This document shows, piece after piece, positions 11,823 to 23,335 of a DNA stretch of 64,000 nucleotides. Under the pieces are notes generated by a model. That model searched no databases. It was not told where the DNA came from and saw nothing but the letters and a program-made list of their open reading frames with translations. Origin of the DNA: Sparassis latifolia (taxonomy: Eukaryota; Basidiomycota; Agaricomycetes; Polyporales; Sparassidaceae); the NCBI GenBank assembly GCA_018466975.1, contig JAENRS010000019.1, forward strand, positions 124,001 to 188,000, written 5' to 3'. Position 1 is the stretch's first letter; each line of letters opens with the position of its first letter. The position numbers and the translations under genes are program-made.

Positions 11823-14502
11823 ATGAGACCACCGGAAGCCGACCAGGAGTCTGCGCTCTCGGTCTCTTTCGATTCGTCCCCAGTTGCCGGCCCGTCGTCG
11901 GCTGTGGGCGCGTCTAACGGACACAACGGTGCCGCAAAGACCAACGGATTCTCGCAACCATTCACCAACGGGTCCTCAAAATCGCTACTGTCTGCTGAGC
12001 TAGAAGAACATAGAGCGGCGAGGAATGGCACGTCCGTCGCGAGGGTATCCCTGCCTGGCTCGACGCTCTATGACGACTCGTATGTTGACCGCGAGGAGTT
12101 CGTGAGGCTAGTTATACAGAGTCTGCGGGATGTTGGCTATATGTGCGTCTCTCACTTCTCGTCCTGTGGCGCGATTGGTCTCACCATGTTGTCGCCATGC
12201 CCAGCGAGTCGGCCGCTACACTAGAAGCGGAGTCGGGGTATACCATGGAATCGCCGGAAGTGTCGGAGTTCAGAAAGTGCATACTGGACGCGTCGTGGGA
12301 CAGTGCGGAAGCTGCGCTAATGCGTCTGGGAGTAGCGGACGATGAGAGGCTTTGGGTAAGTCTTTCGTCTATCTCATCGTTATCCTTGCGTCGGTTACTG
12401 ACTCCGCCTTGCAGGAAGCGAAGTTCCTCATCAGCCAGCAGAAATATCTGGAGCTGTTGGAGGCACAAGAAACGACGGCGGCGTTGCAGGTGCTGCGGAA
12501 CGAGCTCGCGCCGCTGAATGTCGAGCCAGATCAGTTGCATACACTATCGAGGTGTGTTCTGCGTTTACCTCTTGTGTATAACGTTTTGACGTGGGTCTAC
12601 CCATTTAGTTTGATGATGTGCTCGGATCCGGACGACCTTCGACAGCGAGCAGGGTGGGATGGCGCGTCAGGAAGTTCACGACGACAACTACTCGTTAACC
12701 TTCAACGTCAGTTCATTTCTAAGGGTGATGTTCATGTATTCCTGATCTATTATGTTGTTCTCCCAATGCAGGGTATATCCCATCATCGGTAATGATACCC
12801 CAGCGACGATTCGCGACTCTCCTCGACCAGGCGCGCACATGGCAGCAAAGCCGGTGTCTCTTCCACAATGCCCCATTGAACTCGCGGACGTTCTCGCTGT
12901 ACACGGACCACCGCTGCGACAAGAACACGTTCCCCCGTGTCACCACCGCAATTCTCGACGTGCACAAGGACGAGGTGTGGAATCTCGAGTGGAGCCATAG
13001 CGGGAATTACTTGGCGACTGCGAGCAAGGATAAGTCCGCGATCATCTGGCGGGTCGAGGTACGTGTTTACCCGAGACGCCGTCCATGATCCTATCCTTGT
13101 CTCGGCGCTGACTGGAATGCTGACGTCTCGCTCGCTGCGCAGTTCGACCAAGAGCCATCGGTCAGAGAATACTCGTCCGTGTTTGTTCTGGGCGATCACC
13201 CGTTTCCCGTGGGCTGTGTAGCGTGGTCATTAGACGACACAATACTGCTGACAGCAGCAGAGCAGATTATTAAGCTGTGGAACGCGAGAGTAAGTATCGA
13301 CCTCTCCTATGTTAACGCTCTCTAATATACCGTATGCGCTCCAGACCGGGCAGTGTATCAGAACACTCGAAGCACATACGGATGTCGTAACGGCACTGGA
13401 ATGGCTGCCCGATGGTACCGGTTTCATCTCGGGCGGCTTGGATCGCAAAATCATTCTTTGGGTGAGCAAGAGCCATGCTCTTTTTTAATATACCCCTGGT
13501 TGACGTCTTGGCACATCCAGGACGCGGACGGCAAGCAGCGTGACTCGTGGGGCCAGACGCCCATCCGGGTGACCGACCTGGCGGTGACGCCCGACTTCAC
13601 GCGCCTCATCGCGGTGGGGATGTGCGACGTCCTCATACCACCCACAGGGCCGAACGTCACGCCGCCGGAGGATGGAACGCCCCCGGGTGGATCTGGCGCG
13701 CCGGGCGGGCGGACGTCGGAGAATCGGGTCATCATCTACGATCTGGCGACAAAGCAGCCTGAGACGTATGTGTGCGTTTGACATTCTAGTTAGTGTGATA
13801 TCTGAATATTGGTTTGCCACAGGTCCCTCGGGTTGCAGGGAGAGCTGACGAGTGTGAAGACATCGCAGGATTCGCAGTACGTGCTGATTAACCGCGCGGG
13901 TGACGGACTCGTTTGTGTGAGTGTGCTTGTCGTTGGGAGTGCTCGTTGAGTCTTATTGCGTCACTTGGTTTTGCAGGAGATACAACTATGGGACCTCGCC
14001 ACGGAACGCGTCGTTCGGAAGTATACTGGCCACAGCCAGGGCAAACACGTCATACGGAGTTGTTTCGGTGGTATTGATGGCAACTTTATCGCTAGCGGGA
14101 GCGAAGGTACGTCTGCTATGCAGTTATAGTACAATTTTGACTGATCGCTGTATACTGTGCTTCTACTTTGATCTCGCAGACGGAAATGTGTATATCTGGC
14201 ACCGGGACACCGGAACCCTCTTGCACACCTTGTCGGGACACGGGGCGGGGAGCGTCAATTCGGTCGCTTGGAACCCACGGAACGAGCGGATGTTCGCCTC
14301 ATGTTCGGACGACAAGACCGTGCGGATATGGGAGGCGCCGCCCACGGACGTACTGGGCTCGCCGGCGGGCTCCACCGAGCACCTGGAGCAGGAGAACGGG
14401 AAGGGCAAGGGCAAGGGCCGCGAGCAGCAGTGGGACGGAAACGGCGTGGACGACGAGTACAGACCCAGTAGTGCGTCGGCGTCGGCGCCGACGTTGATAT
14501 GA
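11823..14502 (+). CDS. GID7: LisH/CTLH-WD40 protein, GID7/WDR26-type subunit of the GID (CTLH) E3 ubiquitin ligase
   Basis: Eleven exons: 11823-12142, 12205-12355, 12415-12551, 12609-12706, 12772-13058, 13143-13289, 13345-13461, 13521-13765, 13823-13916, 13977-14106, 14180-14502. All phases agree; the product is 682 residues. A Ser-rich N-terminus precedes a LisH-like segment ([18 protein letters not shown]), a CTLH segment ([18 protein letters not shown]), a conserved linker ([24 protein letters not shown]) and a WD40 propeller ending in [11 protein letters not shown]. The order and linker match WDR26/Gid7, the scaffold that oligomerises the GID/CTLH ligase (gluconeogenic enzyme turnover in yeast). 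ATG 11823 has a strong context (gccaccATG). The same frame is open back to 11214 without an ATG, so an upstream exon could lengthen the N-terminus. The tail is Lys/Gly-rich. Confidence 0.93.
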
Positions 14503-15051
14503 ATCGGCAGCCGCGCGACTTCGCGTATTGGATTGGCCGACCTACTCATTCTAGCTGTGCTGCTTCTACTTCTGCATTCCTTGCATACACCCGCATCGCT
14601 CGCCCCTTTTAGTCCACCTTGCATCATCGTTCCTCCCCCTGCATATCCCATTGACATCTTCCTATCACTCGCAACGCTACACATTTGCACGCAGATTTAA
14701 GCATAGACTGTATACAATATTGTCGTATTCTCATGAGCTATCCAAACGTGTACTTACTCACCTATTGAATTTGGGCCCATCTGCGAGATATGGCTCATCA
14801 AAAACGGGGAGGCGATTTTGACAGGATTGCATGCTCTAGCTTCGGCTCCCAACACCAATCAATGACCACCCAAACCAAGGCGATATCCCCCTCTTGAAGG
14901 CCATGAACGCTGCAACGCGGATATAGAATTCCCGCGAGTTCACCAATATTCCTAGGGAAGTTTACACATACCACCAGATTACTGGATGGCGATTTGAACA
15001 CTGTACACGGCCCACGCAAACATACACGGCCACGACCAGAACGGCTCGCAG
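14503..15051. other. Convergent 3' flanks
   Basis: Lies between the ends of the WD40 gene (+) and the first APH-type gene (-). A/T-rich stretches fit 3' untranslated sequence; no gene seen. Confidence 0.5.
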
Positions 15052-16072
15052 CTACATATCACGGCCTACTACTATAGTCCAACTAACATTGCAAAGGAGC
15101 TCGAACATGTCTTGATGAGAGCCTGATCAGCAACAGTCAGCGTTGCACACGAGTTGCAGACCAGGAGAACACTCGCCTGCGATGAACGGGATCAAATCTT
15201 TCCAAGTCTGCGGGGTATCTTGATTTCTCGCCATGCAAGCGTATTCCATCCACTCAGGGTAGAACCCAGACCACTCCCAATCGATGAGGTAGACGGTCCC
15301 GTCGTTCGCGAGGAGAATGTTCCGCATGCTCAGATCCTGGTGCGTGAACACTAACGAAGACGCGTCGTCGAAAGTGCCGAGGTCGGATGGCGCCTTCCCC
15401 GTGCTCTTAGCGACGTCGCCCTTGTGGTTGAACCAGTCGACGAACTCGGCGTAGCTCGCGAACGGACCCGCGCCGTCGGGCGGGAAGAAAGGTCCGTTAC
15501 AGGCTGAACCGTCGAGCGCGCCAGGGACGGCGCGTCTTAGCGTACGCAGTTGGGCGATGTAGCCGCGGAGCGTCTCCGCGATCCTGAGCCTCTCGGAGGA
15601 GCGCAGTGCCGGCCAGCATCGAGCCAGTGTACGTCCGCGGAGGTACTCCATCACCAGATACGTGTCGTTCTTGTGCTTGACGACTTGCCGTAGTTCGGGA
15701 ACGGGTATGGTTGTCATCGCTCGTATCATCGACAAATTGAAAGCCTCGGCGCACGGGTAGTATTCGTGCACTTTCACGATGGTATCTGGGCCGATGCGGT
15801 ACACATTGGCGCGGTCAGACAGTGGGGGCGTCGCTCTGGCAAGCTCGACCACCGACGTGGGGGGCATGAAGTCTTGGACGGCAGGAACCAACTTCGCATG
15901 TTCCGCATAGCACTGCACGATGTTCAATACCTTTGTTAGGTCAATTGTAACACGACTGAGGACGCACGTCTGGCTTGGCACCTTCATGGTCGAACGCGGA
16001 CGGCAGAGGAGGATCGAAACGAGGCGTCAGGCTGTGGGGAGCGGCCGCCTCTGAGTCTGAGGTGGAAGTCAT
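15052..16072 (-). CDS. APH-fold phosphotransferase family protein, copy 1
   Basis: Three exons: 16072-15968, 15912-15177, 15122-15052; 303 residues. Intron 1 (15967-15913, 55 bp) is GT-AG. Intron 2 (15176-15123, 54 bp) starts with GC (gcgagt) and ends ctgatcag. The fold of the aminoglycoside phosphotransferase/choline kinase superfamily is clear: VYRIGPDTIVKV with the ATP-binding Lys, MEYLRGRTL hinge, catalytic loop HQDLSMRN (H226, D228, N233) and metal-binding LIDWEWSG (D246). Such fungal proteins phosphorylate small molecules or are uncharacterised; the substrate cannot be predicted. A close paralogue sits at 17827-18825 on the same strand with identical exon 2 and 3 lengths (736 and 71 nt), marking a tandem duplication. 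The start is supported because the paralogue aligns from just inside it (FDPPLPxxFDHEGxKP). Confidence 0.9.
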
Positions 16073-17119
16073 CGACAAGGTAGACAGATGGGCTCATGCA
16101 CAACAAAAGGATTCGAAGGAGGCACAAAGAACACGGTATGTAGGTGGCACAGAAATTCTATCTCGCGTTGAAGGCTCTTTTGTCTGAATAACGTGAGCGA
16201 GATCACTCTCCGACAAAGTTAAGAGACGAAATCATACCATCGTTCGCGTTTATTACAAGGGGACTGCACGACGATCATGTGCATGATGCATGAACGATAC
16301 CCGCGGCTGTCTAGATCGTCGATCACTCCGAAGTTGTTGTCACCCAGAACGGAAGGCCTAGGATAAATTGGCCAAACAGGAATCCAACTGCAAGGCACAG
16401 TAACGACAGCCGCGGCTGCAACTCCTCCATCACGGAAACCGGGAAGGTTTTACACAGCGGTTCTAACGGGATCATACCATGTAATAGGTCTAACAGTTGT
16501 AGCCTCGTTTACGATACATTACAACGCTGAGCGTGTATAAACGACATACGTGACGCAACGCGCTCGAGAATTGGTCCGCATGTATCGCCCTATGTAATAT
16601 ACTTGAAGGTTGTTGTGGTTACATACCTCATAACAATTGTATCAATGACATCTTAGTGAAAGTTTATGTCGCGTTCGAGCACCGTCTAATGTATGTTCGA
16701 TATGCCGCCACACGCCGGGGCATTACTTCTCTTTCCTCCGGATATTCAATTGAGGCCCGACCATCCTAGCCAATGTACATGGTACGTCCGATTTCATATT
16801 CTTCCCAGTTCAATATATACAAATAAGTATTGTTACATTACCGCCCGCACACATGCGGCTCTGCTCAAGGACTCATTGTTCATCCGGATGCTCCTTCGCC
16901 AACCGCTGGAGAGCACGCTGAGCGACCGACCCATCATTTCGCTGTCCCGATTGCACCTGAACTGTGCTCGATCGACAATGATGCGGAAATATATTTCTGC
17001 ATAGTTCATATCATCAGATAAATGTTGTGAGACGGAAAACTACCGTGAACACACCTCTTCCACCAATCGAGTAACTCCCTGACGTGTTGTCTTGCAACTG
17101 GACCTGGTGGGTCCTCGAA
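16073..17119. other. Intergenic region between APH copies
   Basis: No gene recognised. Only short frames are present before the decayed BRX1-like segment begins. Confidence 0.45.
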
Positions 17120-17620
17120 GTAGTCAACGAGTCGAATTCTTCACTCCTACGTTCCTCCTTTTTCTTATCCAGTTGCGCGTCCTTCACGCTCTTCTACTTG
17201 CCATCCTTCTCCTATACGTACCGCAGGTGATGAGTTTCAAGAAGCTCACGAATGAGATCCAGACTCTACGGATAGATGTTGTGATACGAATCAGGATTCG
17301 AATGGGATTATTCCGCTGCTGAAGCGCCTAAGACTCGTACTTGTATGGATCGGTGCAAAACGCGACTGCGACGAACGCGGTCGAGGAAGAGTCTACCGGC
17401 GGAGTGTAGTGGATCGTACCATATTACAGGCAGAGTTACTACCTTCTGGCACCACAAACGCCATCTGCGTACAGTGTGTCACTGATATTACCGTCGTCGC
17501 ACGAGTAAATTGCATATTTGGATGTGGAACCTTGATCTTCCTAGCGCGCAACGAGTTCAATTGCCATCATCGTGAGTTTGCTTGCAGCGTGCTGCAGTAC
17601 GAAATATTCCCTATCGGACT
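17120..17620 (-). pseudogene. Decayed BRX1 fragment
   Basis: The minus strand aligns by eye with exons 3-5 of the intact BRX1 gene at 23336-24451. Shared blocks include gatccactaca, ggcgctttcag/ggcgcttcag, attcgaatcctg(a/g)ttc, ctgcggtacg, gaaggaggaacgtagg-type Lys/Arg-rich codons, and in the exon-3 region cacgatgatg and aagatcaaggttcc. Stops and indels break the frame throughout, including in the region encoding the conserved RIFEG motif. No N-terminal exons are seen. It lies about 6 kb from the intact gene on the same strand, between two tandemly duplicated APH genes. It is probably a remnant of an old segmental duplication. Limits are approximate. Confidence 0.7.
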
Positions 17621-17826
17621 CGAAGGTGAAAAAACACTTGGACACGTTAGGCTCTATCTGACAGATTTTTAGTGGACATCAAGCCTTCTCGAATTCTCTG
17701 GAAGCGAACTTATTCAGTAATATCGGTATAGGGAGAACGTATCATCCACAGGACCGATGTACTCACAGGTATCTGGTTACTCTACATGGCACACGCAGAC
17801 TGGTACTATGTCACAGCCGAAGTGCA

Positions 17827-18825
17827 TTACATCATATAGCCAACTTCTAAAGCCCAGCCAATGTCACACAGGAGATTGAACATATCCTCATGGGGACCTA
17901 TCAAGAAGGGTCAGCGTGCGCTAGACCTGGCAAGCACGAAAGATACTTGCCTGTAATGAAGGGGATCAGATCCTTCCATGACTGTGGTGCATCATCGTAT
18001 CTCGCCATGCAGGCGTATTCCATCCACTCAGGGTAAAACCCGGACCAACCCCAGTCAATAACATAGAGAGTCCCGTCATTCGCGAGGATGATGTTCCTCA
18101 TATTCAGATCCTGGTGCGTGAATACTAGAGGTGCCGAGTCGTCGAAGGTGCCGATATCGGGAGGCGCCTTCCGCATCTTCTTGACGACATCGACCTTGTG
18201 ATTGTACCAGTCGACGAGCTCATCGTAGCTCGCGAATGGTTCGGCATCAATAGCGGAGAAAAACGGTCCCACACAGGCCGAACCGTCCAGAGTACCCGGT
18301 ACAGCGCGTGTGAGCGTACGCAGTTGATCAATGTACCCCCGCAGTGTCTGCGCAACACGGAGTCTCTGAATATGGCTCAGCTCCGACCAACATTGGTCCA
18401 ATGTACGCCCTTCGATGTATTCCATCACTAGGTATGTGAAAGTTTTGTGCTGAACGATTTGGCGCACTTCGGGAACTGGTATCGTGGTCATCGCCCGAAT
18501 CATGGAGAGATTGAGAGCTTCGACGTAATGATGGTAGTGTTCCACTTTAACGATCGTATCTGAACTGATGCGATGTACGCTGATGGGATCGAACAAGGGA
18601 GGTGTCGTTTCGGTAAGTTCGACGACCGAACTAGGTGGCATGAAATTTGTGACAGCTGGGGTCACCCTTGCATGTTCTGCATAGCACTGTGTATTTGTCA
18701 GTTCCTCCTACAGTGTCCACATCGTGGCTCAAACGTACTTCTGGTTTTGAACCTTCGTGGTCGAATGAACACGGTAGAGGAGGGTCGAAATAAGGCATGA
18801 GGCTGCTTGGAGTCGCAGGGCCCAT
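17827..18825 (-). CDS. APH-fold phosphotransferase family protein, copy 2
   Basis: Three exons: 18825-18739, 18686-17951, 17897-17827; 297 residues. Intron 1 (18738-18687, 52 bp) is GT-AG. Intron 2 (17950-17898, 53 bp) begins gcaagt, a GC-AG intron at the same place and phase as in copy 1. Kinase-like motifs: HRISSDTIVKV, MEYIEGRTL, HQDLNMRN (H220, D222, N227) and VIDWGWSG (D240). All catalytic residues are kept, so both copies look functional. The last exon (GPHEDMFNLLCDIGW) aligns with copy 1 (GSHQDMFELLCNVSW), which validates the unusual intron. The substrate is unknown. Divergence is well distributed, so the duplication is not recent. Confidence 0.9.
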
Positions 18826-20037
18826 TTGTGGTAGCCTCGTAAACGAGCACGTAGTAGATAGGAAGAGAGAGTCGTTCCTCTCTGAAGAGCCTGGGAGTCC
18901 CCCGTGGGAACTGCCGAGTTTGGACATGTAGACGGCAAATGCGCGGAAATGATTTGTTGTACGAAGTAACCGTCATACGTTCCCCCCGCAATTCGGCAAT
19001 TCGTGTGTCGAGACACATTTTGTGGGTGGGAGAATTGCAATTCGTGCGTGGGGAGTGGCGTGCGCGGATGATTTTTTTTGTATAAAGTTATAGTCTAGTT
19101 TTTAACGCCGGGGGCTTATCGGTAGGTCCCCAATTTCGTTCGGAGCTTGGACTCGCAGGGACGGAATTGCGTGACTGCAAGAGAATGAGTCGGAGCTGGA
19201 AATAACAGAACAAGCGCTCGCCGCAAGCTCACGGGGCACAGATACTACATACTCCAGGGAAGCGGTCGTTGTTACATTCGAGATATCTCTGTCAAATGGC
19301 ATGCCTTTTAAGCTGTAGGAGACAAGCAAAAGAAGCACATCCAAAGGGTAACAAGAGGAGCAACTACTGAGGATGGGTTGTGAAAGTTCTGGCTTGAACT
19401 TGGACAGTCACATCCCAATAATTTTGTACCTCCTTCTAGCATAAGACTGTTGAAGAAATACAGAGGACTAATTGGGAGTCACTCTGGCTACCACTACCAT
19501 GGTTGTAAACAGTGCAACATATTGATATCCCCCACTTAAAATACAGTACTAGTGGATTTAGCTGTTCTGAGGGCCCTGAGGCATAGATTTTCTGAAAATA
19601 CATCCAGTCTACAGACAGTACATAACAGGAGAACACCCTGTGTACCAGAGAGCTATGAGGATGCGGCAGAAACGCGAGACTTGCATGGGTAGATGAGAAC
19701 GCGTTTTGACGCGTCGCGTGTGCACGTGATTTGCGGAGATGAAAATACCCAACCTACCGATAAGGACCACCTTATTGATAGCAGACGCCAGACACGGACT
19801 CCTCGGATATCCTGAGGAACGAAGGTTGAAGCAGAGTGTCAGTCTGCCTGTGGGAGACTATATAAAGTGACAAGCACCGTCGTACTAGGAAAAGCAGGCC
19901 ATATCGTAACACATCTCTGGTACCAAAAAATGTAGGGGTAGCTAACATCCACTACGACACAAGCTTTCGGGCCTTACGAGCGAGTGTAATGACTATTCTA
20001 TGTATGTATTCTGATGCACGTTCTGCATCCGCAGATC
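18826..20037. other. Intergenic region
   Basis: No gene recognised. A TATA-like tatataaag occurs at about 19859 on the plus strand, but no matching reading frame follows, so its role is unclear. Confidence 0.4.
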
Positions 20038-20448
20038 TCAGCGGATATGTATGGGTTCGTCCACGATATGCACTTCCACCTCACTTCCACCTCTTCTAAG
20101 TACGGGGTGCGTGCCATTCCAGAGGATCAGATGCTCCACTGACCTTCCCGCGGTGCCCAGATGCTCCTCTTCTGCAAGGTCATTACCATGCTCTTTGCAC
20201 GCCTGGTGTAACTCACGTAGCATGCAGTGTTGCGACGGACCTAACTTACCGGCATCCACGCGAACGTGTGTGGCGTGGCCTTGCCTTCCGCGGACTCTGG
20301 CTACGGTCCTACCCCTCCACCTGTCATCAGCCAGAATCCGGTGCACCTCCACTATCACTTCCCTTCCTCGCGTTGATGCGGTATGCCAGTACTGACGCTT
20401 GACGTGAGCACCGAACTCGGATTGCACAGGAATGGCTGAGTTGCGCAC
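20038..20448 (-). CDS. Possible hypothetical protein (136 aa)
   Basis: Single open frame with a balanced composition (charged and hydrophobic residues, stretches such as GREVIVEVHRILADDRW and LILWNGTHPVL) that looks more protein-like than the antisense frame, which is Cys/Ser-rich. No domain is recognised, and no promoter or intron evidence supports it. It could be an exon of a decayed gene, as the neighbouring region holds other orphan coding stretches. Confidence 0.3.
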   Translation of the reverse strand: MRNSAIPVQSEFGAHVKRQYWHTASTRGREVIVEVHRILADDRWRGRTVARVRGRQGHATHVRVDAGKLGPSQHCMLRELHQACKEHGNDLAEEEHLGTAGRSVEHLILWNGTHPVLRRGGSEVEVHIVDEPIHIR

Positions 20449-20889
20449 CTCCGTGAGCTTTCCGGGCAGAAGTTCGACAGTTCGGGCCCCTCCTTCCAGG
20501 GATCATTGTCGGTACAACAAGCTTTTCGTCTGTGGCTGATCGCCCCCGTTATTCGAGAGTGTGTACTACACCTCTAAGGTCATATCATACCTACTTACAT
20601 TTCTCACTGCTTTCAAGTTGCTCAGCCCGACAGAGTTACTGTTATATTAAGGCTTTCGCTGTCAATTTACATGCGAGTATTGCTCTATCCTCATAGTCAC
20701 ATGGATATATTAGCGAGTCCCAATCTTGAATGGCACCAGTGGCCGAGCATCTTCATGGTCATGAACGATACAAAGGCCTGATCATTGTGGGTGCCAGCTG
20801 AACGCACTTCTGCACCTCTCCTTCTCGCGTCCGAGTCTTCCGAATTGAAACCAACCCGCAAAGCCCTTTTCCCCTAAAGAAGGATGCAA

Positions 20890-22375
20890 GATCACCGGAA
20901 TCCGTGCTGAGATCGCGGCACGGCGTCGTACTTGTAACGTTTACTTAACACCTGCTGTAGTACTATCAAATATGACTTGTAGATCGTCTTGTGTGTCTTG
21001 GACCCGTCTTGGCTAAGAAAATTGTCTTCGGTGTTAATGGTCTTGGGCAGGACGCCCAAGATGGTGTGTAGTTTCCTGATTAACGACGCAGGGTAGGTGA
21101 ACAATTAGTGAAGGCATCGGAAACCTCTTGCGATTGAATGCCGCATCTCGCAACTCACACGCCACACCGAATACAGCATCGGCGTACTTATACATTCCAA
21201 TCACCTCGTGGACGATAGACCCTATACCGCCCATAAAGAAGCATTTCAACTAGTCTGGACTTCTGCGACCATACCTTTTCAATTATACTACCACCGTACT
21301 CACGAGTCATGTCGGATATCTTAAAGGTAAATTTCCAGTGTCTACTACCAACACGGTGCTTCAAATGGTTGTTCTTTCGGTTTACGTTAGATGCACAATA
21401 GTAGCTCGAGCTCTTCGTGCGCCGATGGTATTGTTCAGATGCTTCAGTTCCGAGGTCTTCCCACAGCGCCCATTTAAGATTCAGCTATGATAGATGATCT
21501 TATAGCGCCTAATAGATGACAAAAAACTGGGCATCATCTGGCCCTATGTACGCCTACGGTTTGTTCTCCGCCTCGCCGACTCGCTCTTCGGACGGAAGCA
21601 TAATTGGAAGATCCGACGATAGTAGGGTTCTGACTGGCCTAAGTCGTAGATAGGATAATAGATAGTGTCATCTGATTCTGGGTCTGAGATTACGACATGT
21701 CGATTGCAGCACATTCTTGGTCAAACAGACTAGAGTAGACGAGTCATTTACAGGACTTGCCTAATCTGGAAGGACTGTGGACGGCGTCTAATATATCGGT
21801 GTCTCCCATCCTTGTATTTGAGTGCACTCTCGACGAGTCCACGGTATTGTTCCGGAAGCGTGTCTCTAATCGATAGGGGATGTTCGTTACAGCGCTCATG
21901 TAGCGCTTGCGAATCACTGAACTTCTGTTATGTCCTCCCAGGTGAATCATTTGATCTGCTCGAGTCATACACCCTGCCCTCGTCACCCAAGGCAAGTTTC
22001 TTTCCACCACCATTAAAATGATAGCATGTTAAATTTTATCCGGTCATTCTTGTAACAAGGTCGTCCTTAAATTGGTGGTTCATACTCGCAATGCATCTGG
22101 TTAATCTTCTCACTCGTGGGGATTAAGTACTCATGTGGGCTGACAGCTGTATCTATAGGCATGTGGATTCGGTGGCCTCGATTATCAGAAGCCTTTTCGG
22201 GTTGCTTGAAATGATGGTCGCGGAGATATGGCATGATTACTGACGGCGAAATTGCATGTCGCCCACTTGTGTATGACTGTTGTGTTGATATTTGCCCATC
22301 AACGAATCCAAAAACATAAGAAGGCACCGACTGAATGTCTTCCTTCACTCCTCTCAACCCTGCCGAACGCCTCAC
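20890..22375 (-). pseudogene. Unassigned coding remnants, probably a decayed multi-exon gene or transposon
   Basis: Several minus-strand stretches read as protein but not as one frame. About 22360-22067 holds a block with YVFGFVDGQISTQQ and HMPIDTAVSPHEYLIP. About 21950-21750 reads CNEHPLSIRDTLPEQYRGLV. About 21490-21260 reads ALWEDLGTEASEQYHRRT then HWKFTFKISDMTREYGGS. About 21250-20900 reads GGIGSIVHEVIGMYKYADAV and later LGVLPKTINTED. Some junctions look like introns (ends in catag or ctag), others need frameshifts. No family is recognised. A TATAAATAG on the minus strand at 22424-22416 could be its promoter or belong to the divergent gene at 22449. Confidence 0.4.
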
Positions 22376-22448
22376 TGCTCCACATCGTCAGATGTATGTC
22401 AGCAATTCATCCTGCTATTTATACTCACATCTTGTCCCCCAGTAGACT

Positions 22449-22955
22449 ATGAGTACTGTTTATTACAGAGATTGTGACGATGAAAAGAGGTCGTCCGTCG
22501 TTAGCACCGTCTACATTTGCGGCTCCCCTCCATCTAGAGATCCCGGCGCGATCCTCCACTGGAGGATTTTCCTCGCTCTTCCGAAACGCAGTTCTATCCG
22601 CTTCGACATGACCCCGGGCTCGGATAGTATTACCGGATTGCTGATGGTTACAGGCCATCAGTACCATACGTCACAGAGCAGTACTCGCATTGTCGTCGTC
22701 GATGCGGCGCGGTCTGATACCACCGCCGATCAGTTCATCTCCGTGTTGTTGGAGCTCAAGCGTGACAAGTACCGCTACGATGGCAGCGGTAGCGGTTGCA
22801 GGTATTGGTGCACGGTCGCTCTGAAGGACTGGGAGAGGGCTGGCCTTCTGCCAGCCGGCTCGCACGAAAAGCTGGCGCAAAGCTTTGTCGACATTAACAA
22901 AGAGAATCCTGCTCAAGTACCGATGCCTATCCGCGAGGGGATCTTTTACGCTTAA
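22449..22955 (+). CDS. DUF7770-like fungal protein
   Basis: Intronless frame of 168 residues. An N-terminal strand (STVYICGSPPSRDPGA) leads into HWRIFLALPKRSSIRFDM, GHQYHTSQSSTR, and a C-terminal half with YRYDGSGSGCRYWCTVALKD and MPIREGIFY. This layout resembles the fungal domain of unknown function DUF7770, common in basidiomycetes. No function is established for that family and none is inferred. The G/S-G-CRYW block is the likely core. ATG 22449 is the first in frame, 24 bp beyond a TATA-like sequence on the opposite strand. It converges with BRX1. Confidence 0.75.
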   Translation: MSTVYYRDCDDEKRSSVVSTVYICGSPPSRDPGAILHWRIFLALPKRSSIRFDMTPGSDSITGLLMVTGHQYHTSQSSTRIVVVDAARSDTTADQFISVLLELKRDKYRYDGSGSGCRYWCTVALKDWERAGLLPAGSHEKLAQSFVDINKENPAQVPMPIREGIFYA

Positions 22956-23335
22956 GCTGCATCTTTGTCCTGTGAGTGTAATGCGTCGTATCGTTGCCAG
23001 TACCTAACGTTCTGACAGCATAACCCGGCTCAGTCCCTAGATCATGCCTGTGTCGTGTATTGAACGGGAGCTCGACGAAATTTAGCTTTAGAACGTATGC
23101 TCTCGCAATTTGTCTTGCCCTTATATGTTTTACCGAATGCCCCTAGCTTGTCCTTACAAATTGGCTTACTACCATTTGTACAGTGTAGATTGATTTGAAG
23201 TTGGCCTGAGCCTTGAGCCCCCTTTTTTTTTCAAAGTGATTTTCCATACCTACAGTTTCTGAGTGTAGTCTCGTGAGCCATGTGGTAAGACGGTCCAATG
23301 AACGGAGAACGAGAAATGATTGCTACAATCTATAC
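22956..23335. other. Convergent 3' flanks
   Basis: Between the DUF7770-like gene (+) and BRX1 (-). A/T-rich; nothing else recognised. Confidence 0.5.

Noticed and set aside
11471..12031. 186-codon minus-strand ORF
   Set aside because: Antisense shadow of the Ser/Pro-rich N-terminal part of the GID7/WDR26 gene.
13485..14690. Minus-strand ORFs over the WD40 exons
   Set aside because: Shadows of a spliced gene with clear family identity on the plus strand.
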